NCBI GenBank assembly: GCA_001725255.1
Contig: MEFV01000003.1
Coordinates: 124,001 to 188,000, forward strand
Direction: 5' to 3'
Origin: Comamonas sp. SCN 67-35
GTDB taxonomy: Bacteria; Pseudomonadota; Gammaproteobacteria; Burkholderiales; Burkholderiaceae_C
Length of the DNA stretch: 64,000 nt
Part shown: piece by piece, positions 47,331-55,964 of the stretch
Position numbering within the stretch: position 1 is the first letter of the stretch
Layout of the letters: the number at the start of each line of letters is the position of its first letter
Made by a program: the position numbers and the translations under genes
The notes under the pieces: generated by a model
Told to the model about the DNA's origin: nothing
The model's database searches: none
Seen by the model: only the letters and a program-made list of their open reading frames with translations

Positions 47331-48275
47331 ATGCCCACCACTCCCCCGCCCATCCTGAAGGACGGCGTCAAGCGCCTGCTCAGCCATGTGCACGGCATGG
47401 CGCCGGTACGCACCGCCGTTGTCCATCCCTGCGATGCGCTGAGCCTGGGCGGCGCGATCGACGCGCAGGCCGCCGGCCTGATCACGCCGGTGCTCGTGGC
47501 GCCACGGGCCCGGCTGGAACGCGTCGCGGCCGAGGCGGGTCTCGACATCTCGGCTTGCGACGTGCTCGACGTGCCGCACAGCCATGCCGCCGCCGCCGCG
47601 GCCGCGCAGCTCGCCGGCAAGGGTGACGTGCAGGCACTGATGAAGGGCAGCCTGCACACCGATGAATACCTGGGCGCGGTGCTCGCGCCCGAAGTGGGCC
47701 TGCGCACCGAGCGGCGTCTCTCGCACTGCTACGTGATGCAGACCGCAAGCTATCCGCGCCCCTTCATCATCACGGACGCGGCCATCAACATCGCGCCCAC
47801 GCTGCTGGACAAGGCCGACATCGTGCGCAACGCCATCGACCTGGCCCACGTGCTGGGCGTGGCTCAGCCCAGGGTGGCCATCCTCGCTGCCGTCGAAACC
47901 GTCAACCCTCACATGCCCGCGACACTGGACGCCGCGGCCCTGTGCAAGATGGCCGACCGCGGCCAGATCAGCGGCGCGCTGCTCGACGGGCCGCTGGCCT
48001 TCGACAATGCCGTCTCGCCCGAGGCCGCGCGCGTCAAGGGCATCACGTCGCAGGTGGCGGGCCAGGCCGACATCCTCGTCGTGCCCGATCTGGAGAGCGG
48101 CAACATGCTGGCCAAGCAGCTCGAATACCTGGGCGGAGCGGAGAGCGCGGGCATCGTGATGGGCGCGCGCGTGCCACTGGTGCTCACCAGCCGCTCCGAC
48201 TCGCGCGTCACGCGCCTGGCTTCGTGCGCCATCGCGCTCATGCTGGCCGAGCGCTGGCGCCTCGATCCCCCATGA
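47331..48275 (+). CDS. pta: phosphate acetyltransferase (PTA/PTB family)
   Basis: A 314-residue phosphate acyltransferase converting acyl-CoA and phosphate to acyl phosphate and CoA. It lacks the N-terminal MaoC-like domain of the bifunctional form and starts directly at ILKDGVKRLLSHVHGM. Core motifs are LMKGSLHTDEYLGAVLAPEV (about 103-122), IITDAAINIAPTLLDKADIV (about 144-163) and the C-terminal DILVVPDLESGNMLAKQLEY. The ackA gene two genes downstream would use its acetyl (or propionyl/butyryl) phosphate. The stop is 28 bp before the SDR gene. GAAAGCAGTCCC is a weak Shine-Dalgarno. Confidence 0.88.
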   Translation: MPTTPPPILKDGVKRLLSHVHGMAPVRTAVVHPCDALSLGGAIDAQAAGLITPVLVAPRARLERVAAEAGLDISACDVLDVPHSHAAAAAAAQLAGKGDVQALMKGSLHTDEYLGAVLAPEVGLRTERRLSHCYVMQTASYPRPFIITDAAINIAPTLLDKADIVRNAIDLAHVLGVAQPRVAILAAVETVNPHMPATLDAAALCKMADRGQISGALLDGPLAFDNAVSPEAARVKGITSQVAGQADILVVPDLESGNMLAKQLEYLGGAESAGIVMGARVPLVLTSRSDSRVTRLASCAIALMLAERWRLDPP

Positions 48276-48303
48276 ACCCCCTTTTCACCACGGAGGAACC
48301 ACC

Positions 48304-49056
48304 ATGCACTACAGCTTCAAGGGCCATGTCGTACTCGTGAGCGGAGCGGGCTCGGGCATAGGCGAGGCCACGGCCAGACTGCTCGGCGCCAACGGCTTGA
48401 GCGTGCTCGTTTCCGACATCAACCGCGACGCGGCCGAGCGCGTGGCGCAGGCGATCGCCGCGGCCGGCGGGCAGGCGGTGGCGCACACCGGCAACACGGC
48501 CCGGCCCGCAGACGCCGAATCGGCCGTGCGCTGCGCACAGCAGCAGTTCGGCGCGCTGCACATGGCGTTCAACAATGCCGGCATTGCCGGGCAGCTCGCG
48601 CCCAGCGGCGAACTTTCCACCGAGGACTGGCAGCGCGTGATCGACGTGAACCTGAGCGGCGTGCAGCACGCGATGCGCGCGCAGATTCCCGCCCTGCTCG
48701 CGGCCGGAGGCGGAGCCATCGTCAACATGTCCTCCATCCTCGGTCTCGTGGGCAGTCCCAGCGCCCCCGCCTACGTCGCCGCCAAGCATGGCGTGACGGG
48801 GCTCACGCGCTCGGCGGCGCTCGCCTACGCCAGCCAGGGCATACGCATCAACTCCATCCACCCGGGCTACATCGAAACACCCTTGCTCAAGGTGCTCGAC
48901 GAGGCCACGCACACGGCGCTCACCGCGCTGCATCCGATCGGCCGCCTCGGTACTGCGGAGGAAGTGGCGCACGCGGCGGCCTTTCTGCTCAGCGATGGCG
49001 CGAGCTTCATGACCGGCAGCACCCTTGTGGTGGATGGCGGCTACACCGCCGCATGA
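48304..49056 (+). CDS. short-chain dehydrogenase/reductase (FabG-like) in the pta-ackA operon
   Basis: A 250-residue SDR with NAD(P) motif VLVSGAGSGIGEATARLLGA (about residues 10-29), NNAGIAG (about 89), catalytic Ser in VNMSSILGLVG (about 142), Tyr-x3-Lys in APAYVAAKHGVTGL (about 154-158) and a standard SDR C-terminus (STLVVDGGYTAA). AAGGAGGAACCACC-like GGAGGAACC lies before the start. It overlaps ackA by four bases (ATGA), so the two are translationally coupled. Its position between pta and ackA suggests redox chemistry on a short acyl or hydroxyacyl substrate; the substrate cannot be read from sequence. Confidence 0.88.
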   Translation: MHYSFKGHVVLVSGAGSGIGEATARLLGANGLSVLVSDINRDAAERVAQAIAAAGGQAVAHTGNTARPADAESAVRCAQQQFGALHMAFNNAGIAGQLAPSGELSTEDWQRVIDVNLSGVQHAMRAQIPALLAAGGGAIVNMSSILGLVGSPSAPAYVAAKHGVTGLTRSAALAYASQGIRINSIHPGYIETPLLKVLDEATHTALTALHPIGRLGTAEEVAHAAAFLLSDGASFMTGSTLVVDGGYTAA

Positions 49057-50264
49057 ATCACACCCGCAAGGCCGTGCCGGAGCGCTGCATCCTCGCGCTC
49101 AATTGCGGGTCGTCGAGCATCAAGTTCGCGCTGTTCGATGCCGGCGCACAGCCCCTGCCGCGCGCGCCCGGATTCAGCGGCAAGGTGCAGGGCATAGGCC
49201 AGGCCCATCCCACGCTGGAAGAGGCGGGCCATGCGCCTCAGGCGATCTCGCTCGACGCCGAGCACCCCACGACCGCCGCGCTGCAGATCATCCTGGCGCG
49301 CATCAACGAGCGGCTGCAGGGCGCAAGGCTCATGGGCGTGGTGCACCGCGTGGTGCACGGCGCCCGGCACTACTTCGCGCCCACGCGCATCACCCAGGAG
49401 GTCATCGACGAGTTGCGCCGCCTGATTCCGCTGGCGCCGCTGCATCAGCCCTTCCCGCTCAAGGCCATGAGCCTGATCCTGGGCCAGCACCCGAAAACGG
49501 CGCAGGTGGCGTGCTTCGACACGGCGTTTCATCGCACCGTGCCCGAGGTGGAGCAGATGTTCGCCCTGCCCTGGTCCGCGTGGGAAAGCGGCGTGCGCCG
49601 TTACGGTTTCCACGGCCTGTCGTACGAGTACATGGCGCAGGCGCTGCCCGAGCGCCACGGCAACGCCGCGCGCGGGCGCACCATCGTCGCACACCTGGGC
49701 AGCGGCGCCAGCCTGTGCGCGATGAACGACCTGCAAAGCAGGGCCACCACCATGGGTTTTTCCGCGCTCGACGGCCTGATGATGGGCACGCGCTGCGGGC
49801 TGCTCGACCCCGGCGCGGTGATCCATCTGATGCAGGAGCATGGCCTCACGCCCGAGGCCGTGGCGCAGATGCTCTACCACGACAGCGGCCTGCTCGGCGT
49901 TTCCGGCGTGTCACCCGACCCGCGCGACCTGCTGCCGCTGGAGGCGACGAACCCGCGCGTGCACGCGGCGCTGCAGCTGTACGTGCATCGCATCGTGCGC
50001 GAGATCGGCGCGCTCACCGCCGTGCTCGGGGGCCTGGACATGCTGATCTTCACCGCCGGCGTCGGCGAACATCACGACGTGCTGCGCGCGCGCATCTGCG
50101 AGCAGCTTGCGTGGCTGGGCGTGCGGCTCGACCCCGAGGCCAATGCGCGCCATGGCGCGACGATTTCCATGCCCGCAAGCCGCGTGCTCGTGGGCGTGGA
50201 AAAGACCAACGAGGAATGGATGGCCGCGACTCAGGCGCTGGCGCTGCTGGCGCCCGCCGCCTGA
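49053..50264 (+). CDS. ackA: acetate/propionate kinase
   Basis: A 403-residue acetokinase that makes acetyl phosphate and ATP interconvert with acetate. Motifs: LALNCGSSSIKFALFDAG (about 11-28), the RVVHGA segment VHRVVHGARHYF (about 96-107), RRYGFHGLSYEYMAQALP (about 187-204), and the ATP region AHLGSGASLCAMNDLQSRAT (about 213-232) with GVSGVSPDPRDLL. The missing S in the GTS(R) region is not obvious; propionate kinase activity is possible. With pta it forms the acetate overflow or activation couple. Confidence 0.93.
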   Translation: MNHTRKAVPERCILALNCGSSSIKFALFDAGAQPLPRAPGFSGKVQGIGQAHPTLEEAGHAPQAISLDAEHPTTAALQIILARINERLQGARLMGVVHRVVHGARHYFAPTRITQEVIDELRRLIPLAPLHQPFPLKAMSLILGQHPKTAQVACFDTAFHRTVPEVEQMFALPWSAWESGVRRYGFHGLSYEYMAQALPERHGNAARGRTIVAHLGSGASLCAMNDLQSRATTMGFSALDGLMMGTRCGLLDPGAVIHLMQEHGLTPEAVAQMLYHDSGLLGVSGVSPDPRDLLPLEATNPRVHAALQLYVHRIVREIGALTAVLGGLDMLIFTAGVGEHHDVLRARICEQLAWLGVRLDPEANARHGATISMPASRVLVGVEKTNEEWMAATQALALLAPAA

Positions 50265-50279
50265 GGCCCGTCAGCTCTT

Positions 50280-51593
50280 TCAGGCATGAACTGGCCTGTG
50301 GCCCGCGCCCACCAAGCGCTGCCCACTATCACGACCATAGCGATTCAGGCCCAAGCCCTCGGTGGAGATGTCGGGCGTATGGCCCAGGGTCAGGTCGGCC
50401 ACCAGCTTGCCCGAGCCCGCCGCCATGGTCCAGCCCAGCGTGCCGTGGCCGGTGTTGAGCAGCAGGTTGGAAATGCGCGTGGCGCCGACGATGGGCGTGC
50501 CGTCCGGCGTCATGGGGCGCAGGCCGGTCCAGAACGTGGCCGCGGGCACATCGCCGCCACCGGCGAACAGGCCGTTGGTGACCATCTCCAGCGTCGCGCG
50601 TCGCGCCGGGTTCAAACGCAGATCGAAGCCGCCGAGCTCGGCCATGCCGCCCACGCGGATGCGCTGGTCGAACCGCGTGATCGCGACCTTGTAGGTCTCG
50701 TCCATGACGGTGGAGCGCGGCGCGCGCGACTCATCCACCAGCGGGATGGTGAGCGAGTAACCCTTGACCGGGTAGACCGGCAGATCCAGGCCGAGCGTCT
50801 CGGCCATCGCACGGCTGTAGCTGCCCAGCGCCATCACGTAGCGGTCGGCGGTGAGCACCTCGTTGGCCTCGCCCTCCAGGCGCACGCCGCTGATCTGGCC
50901 GCCGCGCTGGCGGACTTCGGCAATCCGCACGCCAAAGCGGAACTTCACCCCCAAGGCACGTGCCTTGTCGGCCAGCGCGGTGGTGAAGCGCTGGCAGTCG
51001 CCCGTCTCGTCGCCGGGCAGTTGCAGGCCGCCCACAAGACCCTGGGCATGCGCCAGCGCGGGTTCGTATTCGGTGAGCGCGGCAGGGTCGGTCATCATGC
51101 GGTAGGGCACACCGCATTCATCGAGCACTTCGGTGTCGCGGTGCGCGGCGGCCAGCTGCTTTGGCGTGCGAAACACCTGCAGCGTGCCCATGGTGCGCTG
51201 TTCGTACTCGACGCCCGTGTCCTGGCGCAACTGGCGCAGGCAATCGCGGCTGTACTCGGCGATGCGCGTCATGCGCTCCTTGTTGACCGCATAGCGCTCG
51301 CTGGTGCAGTTGCGCAGCATCTGCACCATCCAGCGCAGCTGGAACAGCGAACCGTCGAGGCGGATGGCCAGCGGCGCGTGCTTCTGGAACATCCACTTGA
51401 GCGCCTTCATCGGAATGCCGGGCGCAGCCCACGGCGTGCTGTAGCCGGGCGAGACCTGGCCGGCGTTGGCAAAGCTCGTTTCGAGGGCCACGCCCTCCTC
51501 GCGTTCGAGCACCGTCACGTCAGCCCCGCCACGCGCCAGGTAATACGCCGTGCTGACACCGATCACGCCACCACCGAGAACCAAAACCTTCAT
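50280..51593 (-). CDS. dadA: D-amino acid dehydrogenase
   Basis: A 437-residue FAD-dependent dehydrogenase (DadA) that deaminates D-alanine and other D-amino acids at the membrane, passing electrons to quinone. The start [20 protein letters not shown] gives the GxGxxG FAD site. [20 protein letters not shown] (about 38-57) and late [19 protein letters not shown] (about 353-371) are DadA markers. It is divergent from an Lrp-type regulator gene, a known arrangement in which D-alanine and leucine-responsive regulation meet. The last ~15 residues may derive from a dispersed repeat copy. Confidence 0.95.
   Translation of the reverse strand: MKVLVLGGGVIGVSTAYYLARGGADVTVLEREEGVALETSFANAGQVSPGYSTPWAAPGIPMKALKWMFQKHAPLAIRLDGSLFQLRWMVQMLRNCTSERYAVNKERMTRIAEYSRDCLRQLRQDTGVEYEQRTMGTLQVFRTPKQLAAAHRDTEVLDECGVPYRMMTDPAALTEYEPALAHAQGLVGGLQLPGDETGDCQRFTTALADKARALGVKFRFGVRIAEVRQRGGQISGVRLEGEANEVLTADRYVMALGSYSRAMAETLGLDLPVYPVKGYSLTIPLVDESRAPRSTVMDETYKVAITRFDQRIRVGGMAELGGFDLRLNPARRATLEMVTNGLFAGGGDVPAATFWTGLRPMTPDGTPIVGATRISNLLLNTGHGTLGWTMAAGSGKLVADLTLGHTPDISTEGLGLNRYGRDSGQRLVGAGHRPVHA
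50305..50345. repeat. possible dispersed repeat copy at the dadA 3' end
   Basis: AAGCGCTGCCCACTATCA matches the same block of the repeat near 58.1 kb (AAGCGCTAGCCACTATCA) at 16 of 18 positions, and an upstream GGCCT block is shared. The stretch falls in the last codons of dadA, where DadA proteins are variable. Short length makes this a weak call. Confidence 0.35.
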
Positions 51594-51731
51594 GATTGCC
51601 TCCGGAACTTTCCAGCCTTTTGCTATGCTGAAAGTTTAGGCAGACAGGCTCAGAAAGTCTCACCGAATTGAGTGGTCAATTTTTAATTTTTCAGTGAAAA
51701 TCACTTATCAACCTCCGACTAAAAAGCAAAC

Positions 51732-52199
51732 ATGGCTGATATTGACCGAATCGACCGGAAAATCCTTGATGCCCTGCAACGCGAAGGCCGCCTGCCGATG
51801 ACCGAGCTGGCGCAGCGCATCGGCCTGACCACCTCGCCGTGCACCGAGCGCGTCAAGCGCCTGGAGCGCGAGGGCGTGATCGAGGGCTACCACGCGCGCG
51901 TGAACCCCGAGGCGCTGGGGCGCACGTTGCTGGTCTACGTGGAGCTGACGCTCTCGTCCAAATCCACCCAGATCTTCGACGCCGTGCGCCAGGCGCTGCT
52001 GCTGGAGCCGCGCGTGCTGGAGTGCCACCTGATTTCGGGCAGCTTCGACTATCTAGTGAAAGTGCGCCTCACCGCCATGCGCGAATACCGCGAACTGCTG
52101 GGGCACATCCTGCGCCAGATTCCCGTGCCGGCGCAAAGCAACAGCTATGTGGTGATGGAAGAAATCAAGGAGAACGGCCCGCTTACCGTCCCGGGCTGA
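51732..52199 (+). CDS. Lrp/AsnC-family transcriptional regulator
   Basis: A 155-residue Lrp-type regulator. The N-terminal helix-turn-helix covers about residues 5-60 (LDALQREGRLPMTELAQRIG, LTTSPCTERVKRLEREGVIE) and the C-terminal RAM ligand domain follows (ECHLISGSFDYLVKVRLTAM, about 100-119). It is divergent from dadA across an AT-rich gap of 138 bp that is a suitable Lrp binding region, so it probably controls dadA and itself, with an amino acid as effector. Confidence 0.94.
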   Translation: MADIDRIDRKILDALQREGRLPMTELAQRIGLTTSPCTERVKRLEREGVIEGYHARVNPEALGRTLLVYVELTLSSKSTQIFDAVRQALLLEPRVLECHLISGSFDYLVKVRLTAMREYRELLGHILRQIPVPAQSNSYVVMEEIKENGPLTVPG

Positions 52200-52231
52200 G
52201 GGTTGCGGAACCCGGGGAACAACACGATAGC

Positions 52232-52257
52232 AAACAAGAATTATTTTCGTTTAGAAT
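52232..52257 (+). promoter_or_regulatory. Fur box overlapping the fbp promoter
   Basis: AAACAAGAATTATTTTCGTTT (52232-52252) differs at only two positions from a fully symmetric AAACGAGAATTATTCTCGTTT-type Fur site. The -10 candidate TAGAAT (52252-52257) overlaps its edge. It lies 30-55 bp before the iron-binding protein gene, so ferric-uptake repression under iron sufficiency is expected. The -35 is not obvious. Confidence 0.75.
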
Positions 52258-52287
52258 GCGGCAAACCCACCACCATCGACGACCCGC

Positions 52288-53313
52288 ATGCCCAAAAAAC
52301 TTGCCCGCCGCTCCTTTCTTCACCACGGCCTCTCGCTGGGACTGGCCACCACCCTCCCGGGCCTGGCGCAAGCCGCCAGCCAGGACCCACCACTCATCGT
52401 CTACAACGGCCAGCACAAGGCGACGACGCTCAAGCTGCTCGATGCCTTCACCGCGGCCACCGGCATCCGCGTGGAAAGCCGCAAGGGCAGCAGCATCCAG
52501 CTGGCCAACCAGATCATCGAGGAAGGCGAGCGCTCGCCCGCCGACGTGTTCTATTCCGAAGAGAGCCCGCCCCTGGCGGCGCTGGCCGAGCGCGGACTGC
52601 TCGCGCCGCTGGAAGACGCCACGCTGGCGCAGGTGCGCCAGGATTACCGCGACCCCAAGGGCTTTTGGAGTGGTGTGAGCGCGCGCTGCCGCGTGACCGC
52701 GTTCAACACGTCCATGATCAAGAAGGGCGATCTGCCCGACTCCATCCTGGACATGGCCACGCCGGCCTGGAAAGGCCGCGTGGCCTACGTGCCCACGAGC
52801 GGCGCCTTTCAGCAGCAGATCGTGGCCATCAGCAGCATCAAGGGGCGCGATGCGGCCCTCGACTGGCTCAAGGGTCTCAAGCGCCACGGCGAGGCCTATG
52901 GCAGCAACAAGGCGGCGCTGGCAGCCGTGGAGCGCGGCGACATCGCCACGGCGCTCATCAACAACTACTACTGGTACAACCTGGCGCAGGAAAAAGGCGT
53001 GGACAAAATGCAATCGGCGCTGCATTTCTCCGGCCAGGGCGATCCGGGGGCGCTGGTCACGGTTTCTGGCGTAGGTGTGCTCAAGACCGCCAGGAATGCG
53101 CAGGCGGCGCAAACACTGGCCCGGTTCCTCACCGGTGCCGCCGGCCAGGAAATCCTCGCGAAGGCGGTGGCCGAATGGCCAATGAACCCGCAGGTCAAGC
53201 CGGGCTTCGGCCTGCAGCCGTTCGAAGACCTGCACCCGCCCAAGGTCAACCCGGCGAACCTCAAGGGCGAGGAAGAAGCGCTGCAACTGCGCCGGGAAGC
53301 CGGGCTGGCGTGA
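52288..53313 (+). CDS. fbpA: ferric iron ABC transporter substrate-binding protein
   Basis: A 341-residue periplasmic Fe(III)-binding protein. A twin-arginine type leader (LARRSFLHHGLSLGLATTLP) ends near AQA, and the mature part LIVYNGQHKATTLKLLDAFT is the FbpA/FutA start. Tyr residues for iron binding are in DVFYSEESPPL and NNYYWYNLAQEKG (about 230). It captures periplasmic iron for the permease and ATPase encoded next. A Fur box precedes it. Confidence 0.93.
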   Translation: MPKKLARRSFLHHGLSLGLATTLPGLAQAASQDPPLIVYNGQHKATTLKLLDAFTAATGIRVESRKGSSIQLANQIIEEGERSPADVFYSEESPPLAALAERGLLAPLEDATLAQVRQDYRDPKGFWSGVSARCRVTAFNTSMIKKGDLPDSILDMATPAWKGRVAYVPTSGAFQQQIVAISSIKGRDAALDWLKGLKRHGEAYGSNKAALAAVERGDIATALINNYYWYNLAQEKGVDKMQSALHFSGQGDPGALVTVSGVGVLKTARNAQAAQTLARFLTGAAGQEILAKAVAEWPMNPQVKPGFGLQPFEDLHPPKVNPANLKGEEEALQLRREAGLA

Positions 53314-53331
53314 TGCCCGCTCCGGCATGAC

Positions 53332-54933
53332 ATGGGCACGCGGACCGCGCGGCTCGCCATGAACGGCGCCATTGCCCTGGCGCGGCCCGGCCTGCGCTGG
53401 GCTGGGCAGCGTCGGCGCATGCGCGTGCCCTGGCTGCTGATCGCGGCCATGGTGCCGGTCGCGCTGATACTCCTTCCACTCGTTTACGTAGGGCTGCGCA
53501 CGGCCCAGGCGGGCCTGGCCGATGTCGCCTCGGAGCTGCTGCGCCCACGCACGCTGAAGCTGCTGCTGAACACGGTGGGCCTGGGCGCCGGCGTCACGCT
53601 GGCAACCGTGGTCATCGGCCTGGGCGTGGCCTGGTGCGTGGAACGCACCGACCTGCCACTGCGCAACTTCTGGCGCATCACGGCCGGACTGCCGCTGGTG
53701 CTGCCGGCCTTCGTCGCAAGCTACGCCTGGGCGTCCATCGGCACGGGCTTTCAGAACCTGGGCGGTGCCATCATGGTGCTGGCGCTCACGAGCTACCCGC
53801 TGGTCTACCTGCCCGTGGCGGCGGCGCTGCGCAGCGCCGATCCCGCTTTCGAGGACATTTCCCGCTCGCTGGGCGCTGGGCCGTGGCGCACGTTTCGGCG
53901 CGCCCTCCTGCCCCAGCTCCTGCCGGCGCTGGGTGGCGGCGCGCTGCTCGTGCTCACGCACATGTTCGCCGAATTCGGCGCGCTCGCCTTTTTGCGGGTG
54001 CAGACCTTCACCACGGCGATCTTCGAATCGTATGAACTGCATTTCGACAGCTCGACCGCCGCCGCCCTGTCCATCGTGCTGATGCTGCTGTGCCTGCCCG
54101 CCGCGTGGCTGGAAATGCGCCTGCGCGGCCAGCGGCGCGTGGCGCGCGTAGGGCGCGGCGCGATGCGTGTGCCCCATCTCGTGCGGCTGCGGGGCATGCG
54201 ACTGCTGGGCGTGCTCGGCGCGTTTGCGCTGCTGGGGGTGCTGTCTCTGGGCGTGCCGCTGGCGGCGCTCGGCTACTGGCTGGTCACGGGCAGCTCGGCC
54301 GGCGGCGGCTTCGACGCGCTCTGGCCGGCCATCCGCGGCTCCATCACCTTTGCCGGCAGCGGCGCGCTGCTCACCAGCGTGCTCGCCATCCCGCTGGTGC
54401 TGCTGGCGGTGCGCCAGCGCAGCAGATGGGCCCAGGCGGCCGAACGCCTGCCCTATATCGTGCACGGCCTGCCGGGCGTGGTGGTGGCGCTGGCGCTGGT
54501 GTTTCTCTCGCTGCGCCTCGTGCCCGCGCTCTACCAGAGCCTGCTGGTGCTGCTCGTCGCCTACGCCATCCTGTTCCTGCCGCTGGCGCAATCGTCGCTG
54601 CGCGGCTCCATCGAGCTGCTGCCTCCGCAGATCGAAAGCGTCGCGCGCAGCCTCGGCAAGCGCCCTCATCAGGTGTTCTTCTCCATCGTGCTGCCCAACA
54701 TCGCACCGGGCGTAGGCGCGGCGCTGGCGCTGATGTCGCTGCAGATGGTGCGCGAGCTCACCGCCACGCTGATGCTCGCGCCCACGGGCACGACGACGCT
54801 GGCCACCGAAGTCTGGGCCTACACCAACGATGGCGAATACGCCGCCGCCGCGCCCTTTGCCGCCATGCTGGTGGTCCTGTCGATCGTGCCGGTGTGGGTC
54901 TTCACGCGCCGCATGCTGCATCAGTCGCTATGA
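53332..54933 (+). CDS. fbpB: ferric iron ABC transporter permease
   Basis: A 533-residue fused double permease with about twelve membrane helices. Two EAA-type ATPase-contact loops are visible: DPAFEDISRSLGAGPWRTFR (about 171-190) and PQIESVARSLGKRPHQVFFS (about 425-444). This duplication is typical of FbpB/SfuB. The start follows the binding-protein stop by 18 bp; an in-frame ATG 27 bases downstream is an alternative. The stop overlaps the ATPase gene by four bases. Confidence 0.93.
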   Translation: MGTRTARLAMNGAIALARPGLRWAGQRRRMRVPWLLIAAMVPVALILLPLVYVGLRTAQAGLADVASELLRPRTLKLLLNTVGLGAGVTLATVVIGLGVAWCVERTDLPLRNFWRITAGLPLVLPAFVASYAWASIGTGFQNLGGAIMVLALTSYPLVYLPVAAALRSADPAFEDISRSLGAGPWRTFRRALLPQLLPALGGGALLVLTHMFAEFGALAFLRVQTFTTAIFESYELHFDSSTAAALSIVLMLLCLPAAWLEMRLRGQRRVARVGRGAMRVPHLVRLRGMRLLGVLGAFALLGVLSLGVPLAALGYWLVTGSSAGGGFDALWPAIRGSITFAGSGALLTSVLAIPLVLLAVRQRSRWAQAAERLPYIVHGLPGVVVALALVFLSLRLVPALYQSLLVLLVAYAILFLPLAQSSLRGSIELLPPQIESVARSLGKRPHQVFFSIVLPNIAPGVGAALALMSLQMVRELTATLMLAPTGTTTLATEVWAYTNDGEYAAAAPFAAMLVVLSIVPVWVFTRRMLHQSL

Positions 54934-55955
54934 GTACGGTCGCGGCGCAGGGGCTGCGCAAGACGTATGGCACCACCGAGGTGCTGCGCGGCATCGATCT
55001 GCACCTCCAGTCCGGCTCGGTGCTCGCGCTGCTGGGGCCGTCGGGCTGCGGCAAGACCACGCTGCTGCGCCTGATCGCGGGCTTCGAGCCGGTCGATGAC
55101 GGCACGATCACGTTTGACGGGCGCGTGGTGGCATCGGCCAGCCACTTCGTGCCGCCCGAGCGGCGCGGCATCGGCTACGTGCCGCAGGAAGGTGCTCTTT
55201 TCCCGCACCTGACGGTAGAGGAAAACATCCGCTATGGCTTGAACCGGCGCTGCAACTGCCAGGAGCGCCTGCAAGAGGTGCTTGCACTCACCGGCCTGCA
55301 GGGCCTGGGCGGGCGCTATCCGCACGAGCTCTCGGGCGGGCAGCAGCAACGCGTGGCGCTGGCCCGGGCACTGGCCCCGCAGCCTTCGCTGATCCTGCTC
55401 GACGAGCCCTTCAACGCCCTGGACCTGGATCTGCGCCACAGCCTGTGCGAAGAGGTGGTGCAGATGCTGCGCGGCACCGGCGCGACCACCATCCTCGTGA
55501 CGCACGATCCGGTGGAAGCCTTTGCCACGTCCGACCAGGTGGCGGTGATGCAGGCGGGTGCGATACGCCAGTGCGCGAGCCCCCAGGGCGTGTACTGGTG
55601 CCCGGCGGACGCGACCGTGGCGCGCCTGACGGGTTCGACGATTTTTCTGCCCGGCAAGGCACGCGATGGTGTCGTGCACTGCGCCCTGGGAGAGCTGACG
55701 CTGCACGAGGAAGTCCGAGGCCTGAACGGCCAGGTGCAGGCGATGCTGCGCCCCGAACAGCTGTGCTGGAGCCCCGCGCCAGGCGGCGTTCCGGCGCAGG
55801 TGCTGCACCACTCCTTCCGGGGCGACCACACCGTCGTGAGCCTCGTGGCCAACGACCTGCCGCTGCGCCTTCGCATGCCCACGTTGCAGGCGCCCGCGCG
55901 CGATGCGCGAGGCAACCTCATTGTGCACGGGACGTGCATGGCCTACCCCGCGTAA
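54930..55955 (+). CDS. fbpC: ferric iron ABC transporter ATPase
   Basis: A 341-residue ATPase. Walker A LLGPSGCGKTTLLRLIAGFE (about 31-50), signature YPHELSGGQQQRVALARALA (about 130-149), Walker B LILLDEPFNALDLDLR and the switch VTHDP follow in order. The C-terminal ~100 residues form a TOBE-type regulatory domain (LRPEQLCWSPAP). The start ATGA overlaps the permease stop, giving an fbpABC operon. It energises iron import. Confidence 0.94.
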   Translation: MSTVAAQGLRKTYGTTEVLRGIDLHLQSGSVLALLGPSGCGKTTLLRLIAGFEPVDDGTITFDGRVVASASHFVPPERRGIGYVPQEGALFPHLTVEENIRYGLNRRCNCQERLQEVLALTGLQGLGGRYPHELSGGQQQRVALARALAPQPSLILLDEPFNALDLDLRHSLCEEVVQMLRGTGATTILVTHDPVEAFATSDQVAVMQAGAIRQCASPQGVYWCPADATVARLTGSTIFLPGKARDGVVHCALGELTLHEEVRGLNGQVQAMLRPEQLCWSPAPGGVPAQVLHHSFRGDHTVVSLVANDLPLRLRMPTLQAPARDARGNLIVHGTCMAYPA

Positions 55956-55964
55956 GCCCCTTGC

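Noticed and set aside
52183..54921. Minus-strand ORF of 912 residues opposite lrp end, fbpA and fbpB
   Set aside because: Gln/Arg/His/Ala low-complexity antisense shadow of clearly real genes.
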